Shown: one piece after another, positions 1 through 10,845 of the stretch
Numbering within the stretch: position 1 is the stretch's first letter
Layout of the letters: every line of letters starts with the position of its first letter
Assembly (NCBI GenBank): GCA_030789695.1
Contig: CM061139.1
Location: forward strand, 6,773,878-6,837,877
Source: Scilla litardierei
Lineage: Eukaryota > Streptophyta > Magnoliopsida > Asparagales > Asparagaceae
Reading direction: 5' to 3'
Length of the DNA stretch: 64,000 nt
Translations under genes and position numbers: made by a program
The notes under the pieces: model-generated
Databases searched by the model: none
Told to the model about the DNA's origin: nothing
The model's input: the letters and a program-made list of their open reading frames with translations, nothing else

Positions 1-823
1 TGATTGTTCATTGCCTCAACATCCTAGTTGCCGACCACAGGACAAGTCTGGAAGTGCCAATTGCCAACCTTTGCAATCCCATGCACCAAGCAGCCTGCAC
101 ACTAGTCTTGACAACCCAAGTGAAGAGCCGCACATCTAGCTTGCAGACCGACCTCCAAGCAACTCCATCATTGCGGGCTGACCCATACTTCCAAGTGCCA
201 TCAGCCAAGTTGATCCATTGCCAAGCCGTAAAATTAATTGGGAGATCAAGGAAAAGGTCGCAAGATTACAAACGGATACCAAAGGCAGCAAGTTGTAAGG
301 AGAGCTGCAACTTGAGTTGCACAACTTATGGAGACGACTACATCACGTCAGATATAGATCTGACCTGCGCTGATTGACAGAGATGACTATGCAGACACGA
401 ACTGAGCATTTCTAAAATCTTAACTCTTTATATTCGTGTATTAGTGTATCGATCTCTGTAGGGAAAACTTTACCAGTTTATTGTGTCTTTGGGGACTTGA
501 CGAGTTGGGGCTCGTCAAGGGTGAGAGCATCTGACTAGGTTGATAGTGTAGAGCACGCGGGAGTGCGTACGAGTTAGGTGAGAGTTGATTTGGGGATCTT
601 GACTCATTGTAGCTGTACCTTGATTACATATCTATCTAGTAGTTACTTTCGGGGCTGGAGTAGGTCGTGGGGACGACCAAACCAGGGTATATCTGTGTGT
701 ACTTTTGTGATTGCATTCTATTTACTCTGCCTGTGCTTATAACTGTGTGTGTTTGTTCGTGGGTTGCATGAATATTTTTAATAGCCTATTCACCCCCCTC
801 TAGGCTATGATCCAAATCCAACA
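1..823 (+). mobile_element. Element A: 5' LTR, 3' part only (Sirevirus-like copia)
   Basis: This is the last 823 bp of a long terminal repeat cut by the window edge. It aligns with 5240-5601 joined to 23614-24078, the interrupted 3' LTR of the same element. The full LTR is therefore about 2.03 kb, and this copy starts about 1.2 kb into it. It ends in ...tccaaca, directly followed by a tRNA-Met-type primer site. By eye the two copies differ at roughly 5% of positions, so A is the oldest of the nested copia elements here. No coding function is expected. The LTR should carry the transcription signals, but its promoter part lies outside the window. Confidence 0.9.
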
Positions 824-825
824 AG

Positions 826-838
826 TGGTATCAGAGCC
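826..838 (+). other. Element A primer binding site (tRNA-Met type)
   Basis: The motif TGGTATCAGAGCC begins two bases after the LTR end. It is complementary to the 3' end of plant initiator tRNA-Met, the usual minus-strand primer of Ty1/copia elements. Confidence 0.93.
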
Positions 839-866
839 AGTTTAGAGGATCTAGTCTAGATTTTGT

Positions 867-2707
867 ATGACCATGAATATATATGATTTTGCATTTGCTG
901 AAGGTCAGTCTATAGCACGTCCCCCTAAGTTTAACGATGTAGACTTTGCATATTGGAAGGTTAGGATGAAAATCGATTTAGTGTCGGTAGATTATGATGT
1001 GTGGGATATTGTTGAAAATGGTTATAGTCTACCCACTATTAAAATCGAAGACACTGTTATGATTAAGCCTAAAGACAAGTGGGATTTAGTTGATAAGAAA
1101 CTTTATACTCTTAATGGTAAAGCTATGAATGCGCTTATATGCTCTCTTGATAAATCTGAGTTTAATCGTATCTTCCATTGTCTAACTGCAAAGGAAATCT
1201 GGCATACTCTGGAGGTGACACACGAGGGAACATCGCAAGTAAAGGAATCCAGACTTGCGTTGCTGAACACAGAATATGAGGGCTTCCGCATGCTACCAAC
1301 AGAATCAGTTAAAGACATGTTTGCAAGGTTCACAGACATCATCTACAAATCCAGTTCCCTCGGTAAGCCATACTCTAGCCATGAACAGGTACGAAAGATC
1401 TTAAGGGCGCTACCAAGCTCGTTCGCGCCTAAAGTCACCGCTATTCAAGAAGCTAAGGACTTATCAACAATGAAAGCAGAGGACTTGATAGGCAACCTAA
1501 TGTCACACGAGCTTGAGTTGCAGAGTATAGAAGCCAGAGAGAAACCTGAAGAGAAGACCAAAGCTTCCACACAATTAGCTCTTCAAGCTAACAGCGACGA
1601 TCTTGATGAAGAGCAAGCTTTAATGGTCGAAACTTCAGGAGATACATTCAGACTGATCAAGGAAGAGCTGAGATGGGAAAAAGGTTCATTCGTTCTAATA
1701 ATTCTAATTTTGGTAGAAATTCCTCTGATCAGAAAGCTATTAATAGAAATGAATGTTTTAAATGTAGGAAAAAGGGACATCACATAAAAGATTGCCCACA
1801 ACAACACACAGCTCAAGTTGCAAAAGGAAAACCCAGAGTGCTGATATGGGATATGGATAGCGAAGCTGAGGATAAGGAGGATGAACATGAAGCCAACTCC
1901 TGCATGGCATTAATGGCCAAACACAATGAGGTAGAATCTCCTACTAAAGTTGAACTTTTAGAAATCTGTAAAGGAATGCAATGTAAAATTGATGAGCTAG
2001 AATCTGATGTGGATAGTTATAGGAATGATAACTTTGATATGCAACAAACTGAGTATGACATGTCCATAGAAATGAAAAATCTTAAACAAGAGCTTGTTGC
2101 ATGCAAATCTACCATTATCATGTTAGCAAAAGAGAAAGCTAGCTTGCCTAAAAAACTTGATTGTCTTTCATGTCCCTCTTTATTAAAGGATATTAGCATA
2201 AAGCCTGAAGTTGAAAATGAATTGCTTTCTGAAAAGATTAACATGCTAAATCTTGAACTTAAAGAAAAAATGAGGGATTTTGAAAAGAAAGAAAAGGAAA
2301 ACAAGCGAGCTTTCATTAGTAAATGCACTTTGCTTGTGAATGAAAACAATACCTTGAAATTCAAAGTCACCACCCTAGAATTGTCATTAAATAGATTTTC
2401 CATAGGAAAACAAAATTTGGAAATCATTCTAGGAAATCAATTGTATTGCAATAATAGACGCGGCCTTGGATTTAGCGTTAAAAATGTTGTAAAGCCTAAG
2501 TATAAAAAATTTCACAATGTGCCTTCCATTGCTAAAAATGTGTATGCAAAATGTTTTACATGTGACAGTGTTGGTCACACATCGTATTATTGCAAATATA
2601 GGAACTCCAATATTAAATTCAAACAAATATGGGTTCCTAAATCTTTGTTGACTAACACTAGTGGACCTTGTTGGATTCCAAGGTCACATACAACACCTCT
2701 TTTGTAG
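867..2707 (+). pseudogene. gag: Element A gag (Sirevirus-type), frameshifted
   Basis: This is a capsid/nucleocapsid polyprotein gene. The first frame (867-1787) holds the capsid region, including the copia gag signature FAYWKVRMK and EIWHTLEVTHEG. The reading then moves to another frame (1673-2707). That frame holds zinc knuckle CFKCRKKGHHIKDC (from about 1757), a long Glu/Lys-rich coiled coil, an RRGLGF motif near 2457, and a second Cys/His cluster CFTCDSVGHTSYYCKYR (from about 2551). The long coiled-coil tail, the GLGF/Y motif and the second cluster are typical of Sirevirus Gag. One indel between about 1640 and 1680 explains the frame change. A programmed frameshift is possible, but no heptamer slip site is evident. 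No protease, integrase or RT follows. Confidence 0.85.
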
Positions 2708-4021
2708 GTAACACGAAAATTTGACGAGGAGCGATAAATTGAGAGTCTCATTATTTTAGCTCCGTAGTCAAATAGCGACGCGAAGGTATATCTCATTCTT
2801 TGAACTTAATGCATACCTTCATAGCATTTTTTTCTGTTAACATTTTTTGTGTGCTTGGATTTTTTTTGTTTGGTTGATTATTTTTAGTGTGTTTTTTAGT
2901 TCATTATAAAACGGAAAAAAAATTTGAAAAAGACAAAAGGAAAAAAAAATGAGCTTATTGCATATCTTCCTCTTTGCATCATTCTAGTGCTACAAATGAA
3001 TGATGATTATATCCATGTAGAAATTGTAGTATTATTATTATGGCTACATGATCATGTCTTATTTCATAAATAGATATGCCAAGTTCAATGAATTGATAAT
3101 ATGATTTCTACATCTACTTCCACTTCCACGAATATTAGACTATGTCGTACTTTTGGAGATACTATCTATAGATATTGGAAAGTGAATGTAGGATGATTAT
3201 TAACTGAAAAATCTAAGGGATATGAGGTGATTTGCCATGAATAAAAATTAAGCACAAAACAAAGGAAATGAATATGAAAAAAACATGAAAATTGCTCCAT
3301 ATGAAAAATGGATACAATTCATGGAAAATACACTACCCACGAGTATCCAACATAAGATTCATGGGTAAACTTTAGCGTTGGTGTTCTTACTCGTCAAGCA
3401 ATGTCACCCCCACATATAAGAGTCCTTATAGGCTATGTTTTGGGGTATGATATCTTGAACTCATCTTTGATGAGGTGGGAAAAATCAATCCTAGGTGATA
3501 CAAAGTTATTTGGAAAATGGTGGATTGATTTGGTTGAATTTGTAAAAGTATCTCCCTTTGTACTTCTATGTTTAATAATTGCACTTACACGTTGGTATTG
3601 AATTCTAATTATTATATCGTTGGATTTGAAGTGCTAATTATAGAATGACGACATGCAAATGCTAGTTATAATTAATAATGCTCTCTTTTTGCATGTGGTA
3701 TGTTTTAGTCTTCAAGAGTACACTTTTGATGATTACAAAGGGGGAGAAAAGTGTTGAAAGATTTGTGGTATTAATGTTGGCACAAAATACGGTACACAAA
3801 ATATAGTATTATTGGTTGAAGGGGGAGCACTGAAAATACATGAATACTTGGAGCATGAAAATAGGGGGAGCATGGTAGACAAACTAGTGCTATTGTATTG
3901 CATGCTTGTGTGCTTGAACATCATGTATTACTTGTTTTGCATACACCCCTCATCTACACTTCACACATGATGATATTGCTAAAAATCGTTAAGTGCAAAT
4001 CTCTATTGGTTTATCATCATC
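2708..4021 (+). other. Element A non-coding spacer between gag and PPT
   Basis: About 1.3 kb of AT-rich sequence has no convincing coding region. The longest open frame is 66 codons (3401-3601), with no recognisable motif. In a full Sirevirus, pol of about 4 kb would begin here. No RT, integrase or RNase H remnant is visible on either strand, so pol was lost as a block or never present. Confidence 0.75.
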
Positions 4022-4034
4022 AAAAAGGAGAGAT
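4022..4034 (+). other. Element A polypurine tract
   Basis: The purine-rich run AAAAAGGAGAGAT lies immediately upstream of the TGTTGG start of the 3' LTR. This is the expected place for the plus-strand primer of reverse transcription. Confidence 0.75.
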
Positions 4035-5601
4035 TGTTGGATAAACGATCTAGGATTTATGGTTTGAAGATGACAAACCGTTGTGAACGATCTGATGTGT
4101 GTGTTAAGTATTTGCAGGAGTGGCAATGACGTAAATATCCAAATGATGGCTAACTCAAAGAGATGGAGGAATTGCTATACACAAAGCAATTGGACTTGTT
4201 CAAAGAGATATTCACATAGAAAAGAGATAAATTGGAGTTGGTCAAAGGGGTAGAGATGAGGAGAGATCAATTCAAATCAATTCCATCCAATGATGATTAA
4301 TTCACATCTCCTTGAGATTTGATGAGATCTATTACCATCCAAATTCATATTTCAAACACCAATTAAAGATTGCATCAAATCCCTATTTCCTAAAGAACCT
4401 CCACAGCCGAATTGCTCTCATCCCCTATCCTACATGATTCCCCCATAATCTACCTCATCCGTCCACATGGGATCACCCCTTGTCGACCTAGGACCTAGGG
4501 CTCTCTATATAAGTCATCTTCCAAGGGGATCCAGAGGGAGTAGGCCAATATTAAATTCCAAACAAAAACTTGCGGCTACCAATAATCTTCCTCAACCCAA
4601 ATAGCACCAAGCCGCAACATCTGAATCTCCAGGCTTCAGTCCTCTAAAAATTGCCGCAAGTATCAAGGCGCTGGTCCATCCTTTGTGCGAAGCCATCTTC
4701 ATCTCCTCCATGTGCTTGCTGCAGTTGTGGGCCAAAGGAGAAGTCAACATTGCCGCACGCAACAAAGGACCAACAGACCGCATCCTTCCTTTGTAAAACC
4801 CTCTCAGCCGAAGTTGTTGTCCAAGGGGCAAAGGCAATCACCTTTGCTACTCCCCAGGGGACAACTGCACAAAGATCTGAACCTATCCCCTAAAAAATAG
4901 GATGCATGCTGTAAATGAAAAGTAGAGGGGCCGGCCTAAATTTACTCTACGCTCTCCAATGTGTACGTCCTGCAAAAGAGAAGCAGGAGCATGTGAAGAC
5001 CACTTGAATTAATTGGTTATAAGCAATAAAAGTTTGTGGGTGACTGGACGTAAGTGGAAGACAAATTGCAAAAGCAAATTGAGGTTAGTCCTTCCACTTA
5101 ATTAATTAAAAGTTGTACTAATCTTTTCTTTTATGAATAGGAGAAAAAGTTGTAGTCTTGTTTTGAAAAGGACGCAAGCTTCCCTACATCTGACCCAAGT
5201 TCATTGCATTGCCAACCAAGCCCAACTTCCACATCAACCTGATTGTTCATTGCCTCAACATCCTAGTTGCCGACCGCAGGACAAGTCTAGAAGTGCCAAT
5301 TGCCAACCTTTGCAATCCCGTGCACCAAGCAGCCTGCACACTAGTCTTGACAACCCAAGTGAAGAGCATCACATCTAGCTTGCATACCGACCTCCAAGCA
5401 ACTGCCATCATTGCAGGCTGACCCATACTTCCAAGTGCCATCAGCCAAGTTGATCCCTTGCCAAGCCGCAACATCAATTGGGAGATCAAGGAAAATGTCG
5501 CCAGATTACAAACGGATACCAAAGGCAGCAAGTTGTAAGGAGAGCTGCAACTTGAGTTGCACAAATTGTGGAGACGACTACATCACGTCAGATACAGATC
5601 T
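4035..5601 (+). mobile_element. Element A: 3' LTR, first segment (interrupted by B)
   Basis: The LTR begins TGTTGG right after the polypurine tract. It runs until element B inserts after gatct (5597-5601). The remainder resumes at 23614. Bases 5240-5601 match window bases 1-362 of the 5' LTR, which confirms identity. A TATA-like box lies near 4506. Confidence 0.93.
4506..4512 (+). promoter_or_regulatory. TATA-like box in element A LTR
   Basis: TATATAA occurs about 470 bp into the LTR, in the context CTCTCTATATAAGTC. It is the likely core promoter of A. The matching part of the 5' LTR lies outside the window. Confidence 0.6.
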
Positions 5602-6131
5602 TGTTGGATATGGACGACATGAATACACCCATGAGGGGATGTATGAGGGTATACGGACCTTAGATGTCGCGTGCACGAAAGCGTGCACGAAGGGAACCTT
5701 TTCTCGTGTGAAAAGGACCACTCGATAAGTGGAAAAAGTCACTTTATAAGTGCATAAAGGAACTTGATAAGTGAATGGAGAAGAGGATAAGTAAATGTGC
5801 TAATATAGGCTAATAAGCTTATATTTAGTTATTTCCTACAATAACTACCCCTAAAGCCTATAAATAGGACCCAAGGGTAAGGCATTTATTCTAATCTAAC
5901 CATGCCATAAGTTTGCATAAGGCAACTTGTGTTCTTCTTCTCCCTTCCATTAAAATCCTCTTCTAAATAGAGATTTAGGCAGTGAAATGCTGCTTCGATC
6001 CTCCGTGACGAAGTACTGACCGTTGTGACGAATCCGAGGGCGAAGTTCAGATATTACGGTGCCGCATACGCAAGCGTAAGTCTCTCTCTTATTATTCGAT
6101 CCTAACGTCCTTGTTTTGCCAAGATCCTACA
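5602..6131 (+). repeat. Element B 5' LTR
   Basis: This 530-bp LTR starts TGTTGGATAT and ends GATCCTACA. It pairs with 23084-23613. It has a TATA box at 5859-5866 and a strong splice-donor-like GTAAGT at 6076-6081. Confidence 0.95.
5859..5866 (+). promoter_or_regulatory. TATA box, element B 5' LTR
   Basis: TATAAATA in the context AGCCTATAAATAGGACC lies about 260 bp into the LTR. It is conserved in the 3' LTR (near 23340), and a similar box sits at the equivalent place in element C. This marks the U3/R core promoter. Confidence 0.8.
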
Positions 6132-6132
6132 T

Positions 6133-6145
6133 TGGTATCAGAGCC
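6133..6145 (+). other. Element B primer binding site (tRNA-Met type)
   Basis: TGGTATCAGAGCC starts one base after the 5' LTR end and is complementary to initiator tRNA-Met. Confidence 0.93.
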
Positions 6146-7793
6146 ATACGGGTTCGCCCCGGTCTAACCGTTGCCCCGGTCTAACCGATGAATGAGGCGT
6201 TGTCTTTTTCACGAATGAGTTTCCTACGATTATGGATATGGTAGGAGCGCATCGTGACAGAGAGAATCGCAGCAGTTGTTCTTTTCACGTTAGGGTCTTC
6301 TGTCATTACAGATATGGCATGAACTCTCCGTGACGGGAAGAACTGACCCTTCATCTCGCCAAACTCGCACTCTTCATGGATGCTGAGTCTTCATTCAATA
6401 GGGACTGAGAACTCTCTTCATGTGGGGCGTGAAGTTTGCAGCCTTGAAAGTGTGTTATTTTTCCATTTTGGCACACGTCCATTAAAGAATAACTACTTTC
6501 TCGACGAACGGATGCCTCATCGGAGAAGAAGATGGCGGTTGGAACAATTCTCATCGGAGAAGAAGACCTCTTTGGTGCATGATCGCCATGGTCATATGGG
6601 CCATGGAGGCTATGCATCCCCCCTCCCCATACGGAGGGGGTTGGCTACGGCCAATAACAACCACGGCCACCCCTCCGGTGGGGGTGTGCGGCCAACCCCA
6701 TGCAAGGGGGAGGCCGGCCATGGCCATATGGGCCAAGGCCGGCCAAGGCCAAGGGGCCATGGCCAGGGCCATGGCCAGGGCCATGGCCGGCCCTGGTCGG
6801 CCTCGGCCAGGCCAGGGGGCCCTGGTCGCGGCCAGGCCAGGGCCAGGAGGCCCTGGCCACGGCCAGGGCCGACCCTGGCAGAGACCAGGGCCACGGTCAC
6901 TGCTGGCCCTGGCCTCGACCATGGCCAAGCTCCGGTTGGCCTTGTATTTTGATGGGGGAAGAGAGGGCTTGCATGACCGAGAGGGGGTGGCTTGCATGGC
7001 CGGTCTCTACGGAGCCGGCGGCAGTTGTCTGCGGTAAACTTCTCCTGTAGGGGGGAAGCGCTTGGATCCATACGGGTGTCGGCAGCGGTGGCTTGCAGAA
7101 AACTCCCCTCAAGAAGAGTTCGGCCTTGGCCAAGTTACGATGGCAACACTCTCTTCGGAAGGAAGAAGAATTAGGCCTTGGCACGGCCACGACACGACCC
7201 CGACAATAGCCGGGGAATTGTCGAAATATTTCGGCTATGTCACCCTGTAATGGGGTGTAGGCCCTGCAAAATACGTTTGCAAAATACGTTTGAAAAATAC
7301 GTTTTCAAAATACATTTTTCTAAAACGCTTTTCCGCTGCAAAGTACTATAAGAGTACTGTTATTTGATAAAGTGATGGGGAAATATTGAAAGTTGTTCTA
7401 GATGGTGATTGGGATCGTAATGACTTTTCCGATTCTAGAACAACATCTTTAATATTTTTTGAAAGTAACTTATCAAATATAATAATATCATTCCAAGTGG
7501 GATTTTTTTTTCAAGTGGGAGTTATATTAAACTAGTCTGAAAATTTCCACATTCGATTGATTCAGCATCTCAATGGATCATGATTCGACCAGTGGTCTTT
7601 TGGACTAGTTTGTGGGACACCTCAGCTCAGTCTGGGGGTAGTGAACCATGGACTAGCCATTTCCCTGGTCGGTCACTTGGCCGAGACTAATTAATCATGA
7701 AAATGTAACAATATGATGACTATGTATATGAAATTAATGCAATGTTTTTGATCGAACCTTCTTTTCATGTCTTTTGCAGCATTTAAATCTAAA
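6146..7793 (+). other. Element B untranslated leader with GGCC-rich array
   Basis: This leader of about 1.65 kb lies between the primer site and gag. It contains, in order: two imperfect copies of a hairpin-bearing repeat (about 6210-6345); a very GC-rich array of GGCC spaced mostly by 2-6 bases (about 6590-6930); short tandem units of about 13 bp around CAAAATACGTTT (about 7266-7320); and a pyrimidine-rich tract ending in TTTTGCAG (AG at 7778-7779) just before the gag ATG. Open frames across the GC-rich array exist on both strands because the repeats lack stop codons. They look like composition artefacts, not genes. Confidence 0.75.
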
Positions 7794-8618
7794 ATGTCTT
7801 CTACCGCTAAGAACATCGTCGCTGAGTTGAACAAAGGTGAAAAACTCAACGGTGATAATTACAAATTATGGTCCATTAAAATACAGTATGTTCTAGAGGA
7901 GCAAGAAGTGCTCGAAACTCTAAAGAACGTAATGATTGAACCCGAGTTGGGCACTACGGCCCAACACAGACGAGACAAGGAAGCTTTTGATGCTTGGTCT
8001 CGGAAGAACAAGATAGCTCGCATTACGTTATTGTCCAGTATGGCCGATGACATAATGCGCATCTTCCGAGAGCACGACCTAGCCATGGACATATGGTCCA
8101 AGCTTGAGGAGAAGTTTGGTGGCACCTCGGTGTCCAAACTTCGTTCTTTAACTATAAGATTTGATTCATACAAGAAACGTCCAGATCATTCCATGGGGAA
8201 ACATCTGCGACATATGGCGAATCTAATCTCAGAGTAAAGGATGCAGGTCATGTGCTCACTGATGAGCAACAAATCCAAGCAGTCATACATTCCCTACCAA
8301 ATGGGTGGGACCAAATGAAGATGCATCTCACTCATAATGAGAGCATCAAGGACTTCAGCGATGTTTCTAAGCACATCGAGTTAAAGGAAGAGCGGCTTGC
8401 GGCTGCCAAGCCAAGTGCAGAAGTGCACATGGTTGCTAGTTCCTCACACGGGGGAAAGAAACGAAAAAATCGTTCGAAGTTTACTAATGAACGTAATAAG
8501 CAACCTGAGTCTACCAAGAAACCCAAACATAAGGGTGGGAACAAGAAATGGCACAATAAGAAAGACTTGAAGAGGATTAAGTGCTTCAAGTGCAACAAGT
8601 TAGGTCACTATGCCCGTT
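7794..8618 (+). pseudogene. gag: Element B gag, frameshifted and interrupted by D
   Basis: This is a copia-type Gag. The start at 7794 was chosen because the following residues (MSSTAKNIVAELNKGEKLNG) match the start of Gag in C. Residues then match the copia gag domain (NYKLWSIKIQYVLEEQ). A one-base loss near 8233 shifts the frame, and reading continues at 8252 through a basic region to zinc knuckle CFKCNKLGHYAR, which is cut at 8618 by insertion D. Sequence after D (10846 on) restores the rest of the knuckle. The same region in C is intact, which makes the comparison straightforward. Non-functional. Confidence 0.88.
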
Positions 8619-9797
8619 TGATCGCTCCGGAATGCAACCCAAGAGCACGACCAAAAACTTGATTGGCCCCGGATACACGCCCGGAGAACGATTGTAGTTT
8701 TACCGCAAGCGCACGGCGTAGTGGCGAGCGGGTATCGAACACGAGGAGGTGGTGTTGAGCTCCAATCTATCCTAGGTTGGTTCGACTACGAAGGTATTAT
8801 TGGTGGAGATGGCTATGGTATGATGTAATGGCAATGGTGGTGGATGTCGGTGTCGGTGATAAAAATGTTGGTCAAATATCGATTCAAATACAATATAATA
8901 AAAGAGGGAATTTGCCTTGCGACGATCCTGTCACAATCGTCGGGCAAAGTATGGGGATATAAAATCAAATAAAGACGTCTAGGGCTAGGGAATTCCCACT
9001 ACGGATCGTCATACATCATCGTAAATAGTGAATCTCAATATTACTAGACTTGTGTTGAGGTGAACTAGTCGTAACTGAATAGAGAACCAAGCTCACGCTC
9101 TCGCGCTATTGCCGGTCTATAGCAACCTAGATTAGGGCCCAATCTCTTGCAAACCCTAACCTAAGCCGCTAGCATGAAGATCGACGTCATCGTCCAATCG
9201 CTCCTCGAGCCCACTCTCGTGCAAACTCGAGTTACGATCTAGGTTGCGATAGTTCGTATTCGTCCAATCTCTTGCAAACGAATATGGGTATAGATTTACA
9301 ATTAAAAATCCTAGCTTTGGTCCAATCTCTTGCAAACCAAATCTAGAGAAACCCAATTGTAAACCTAAATCGAATATCTAGGCCTTCCCATCGATTAGAA
9401 CCCAATCTCTTGCAAACCCTAGATCGATGGAAATCCCTAGCTATCCGTAATAAATCAATCACAACCTAACCTCCTAGCAATTCTAGCAATTTAGAAATTC
9501 ATTCATCACAAATATGAAATTAGATTCATAGGGTTCATCCACATGCCCTAGAACATCAAATCTACTCAAGCATAGCAACGACGATATAGGAATCAATAAA
9601 AACAATTGCTTGCATGTAAAAAGATAGCAAATCAAAGATTCAAATAATAAGAATAGAAATACTTAGCTTTGATGAAGAATTCCAATCCAAATACAAGCTT
9701 TTTGATCCAAGAGGGGGCCTAGGGCATGGCCTAACCTCTAAAAATAACTCTAATAAAACATAATGGGGGATCCCCTCTAATGGTGGCTACAAACCCC

Positions 9798-9804
9798 TTA
9801 AATA
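9798..9804 (-). promoter_or_regulatory. TATA-like box in element D LTR
   Basis: On the minus strand the motif reads TATTTAA, about 95 bp downstream of the nearest CACTCGGCCGAGTG palindrome (9899-9912). The E LTR has the same arrangement (box at 25387-25400, TATTTAA at 25485-25491). This supports it as the core promoter of the family. Confidence 0.5.
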
Positions 9805-9898
9805 CTCCCCCAAAACCCTAGCAAGAAACCCTAGAAAACCCCTCAAATTCGTGCCCAAAAACAGCCCAATCCGCAACTTAAAATCTGGGCCCAGGCCG

Positions 9899-10545
9899 CA
9901 CTCGGCCGAGTGGAATATGTGACCCGGCCGAGTGACACTGACATGCAAATTCCAGCACTGCAGCATCAACTTGCAGAAATTCCCCAGATTTCATCCGACC
10001 TCCGATTTGCGCGTTCTTGGCGGCGTTGGAACTGTCATGAAGTCTACTATCCATAAAAAATATGAGAAAAATAATTTGATGGCTGGAATGATAGCAGATT
10101 TGAAAAGAGTAGGAGGATGTCTGAAAATCTGGGCGCCGTGTGTCCTCGGCATCACTCGGTCGAGTGGCAAATGTCACTCGGTCGAGTGGGCTTCTCTACT
10201 CGGCCGAGTGATAGACCCTGTAAAATTCCAGTAAGTTAGGGGTCTTGGGGGGCCTGTCTTTGGAGGTGACTCGGCCGAGTGGCTTTACTCACTCGGCCGA
10301 GGGGCATTAGGTAATCGGCCGAGTCGGAACCCTCAATCGCCTGACGGATTCCAGTAAGTCTGGGATTTTTGCTTGCCGTCGTCGTGATGCCACTCGGGCG
10401 AGTGGTGTCTCCATGCTCGGCCGAGTGGGATGGCGATGCTCGGTCGAGTGCACGCTGATACTCAATCTGCTGCGTGTCCGATCCGGCCGGCCGAGCGGGC
10501 TTCTTTGCTCGGCCGAGTGGCTCCTTCGCTCGGCCGAGTGGCATG
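9899..10545. repeat. Array of CACTCGGCCGAGTG palindromes in D
   Basis: At least ten perfect or near-perfect copies of the 14-bp palindrome CACTCGGCCGAGTG lie between 9899 and about 10545, at irregular spacing. Variants include CACTCGGTCGAGTG, CACTCGGGCGAGTG and ACCCGGCCGAGTG. The array corresponds to the U3 side of the LTR, upstream of the TATA-like box on the minus strand. Confidence 0.85.
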
Positions 10546-10845
10546 CTGAAAATGCCCAATCTTCTCCGTTTCTCCTCCTCGTCGTTTCTACGGAGTTCCT
10601 TCTTCTTCCACACATCTCCCATCGCCGAATAGCCCTCAAAAGAGCCTTGGGTGACGCTCCGGAGTGGGTGCAAGTCCCTTAAGCTCATTTTTGCTCCCGA
10701 TCGCTCCATATTTCCTGAAATCCGACAAAAACAAGAAATAGTGAAAAGTAATGCAATATCGTCGAATAATCGTGAAAAGCGTGATATGGGTGATCGAAAT
10801 GGCATGCAAATATGCAGAAGAAAGGTGTAAAATATGGACCGATCA

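Larger units (their letters stand above)
8619..10845 (-). mobile_element. Element D: LTR-only insertion of an Athila-like gypsy family, reverse orientation
   Basis: This 2227-bp insertion in B gag is flanked by ccgtt (8614-8618 and 10846-10850). Its ends are TGATC and GATCA. The reverse complement matches the LTR of element E over most of its length: the same start after TGATC, the same CACTCGGCCGAGTG palindromes, the same repeated TTTGCAAGAGATTGG boxes and the same 3' region. No internal coding sequence is present, so it is best read as a solo LTR left by recombination. It is about 400 bp longer than the E LTR. At its 3' end it continues some 40 bp past the point where the E LTR stops. The short ORFs inside it have no supporting motifs. 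Confidence 0.88.

Noticed and set aside
3401..3601. 66-codon ORF with a hydrophobic C-terminus in element A.
   Set aside because: Short, with no motif, in AT-rich non-coding sequence. Chance is sufficient.
6551..7071. Overlapping open frames on both strands rich in Pro, Gly, Ala, Arg and Trp (also 14225-15046).
   Set aside because: They arise from GGCC-type repeats that contain no stop codons in several frames. There are no domains, no start context, and the sequence differs between B and C. Treated as composition artefacts.
9899..10545. Palindromic repeats with spacers, superficially like a CRISPR array.
   Set aside because: Spacing is irregular, the repeat is only about 14 bp and variable, it sits in a plant LTR and recurs in E, and no cas genes are present.
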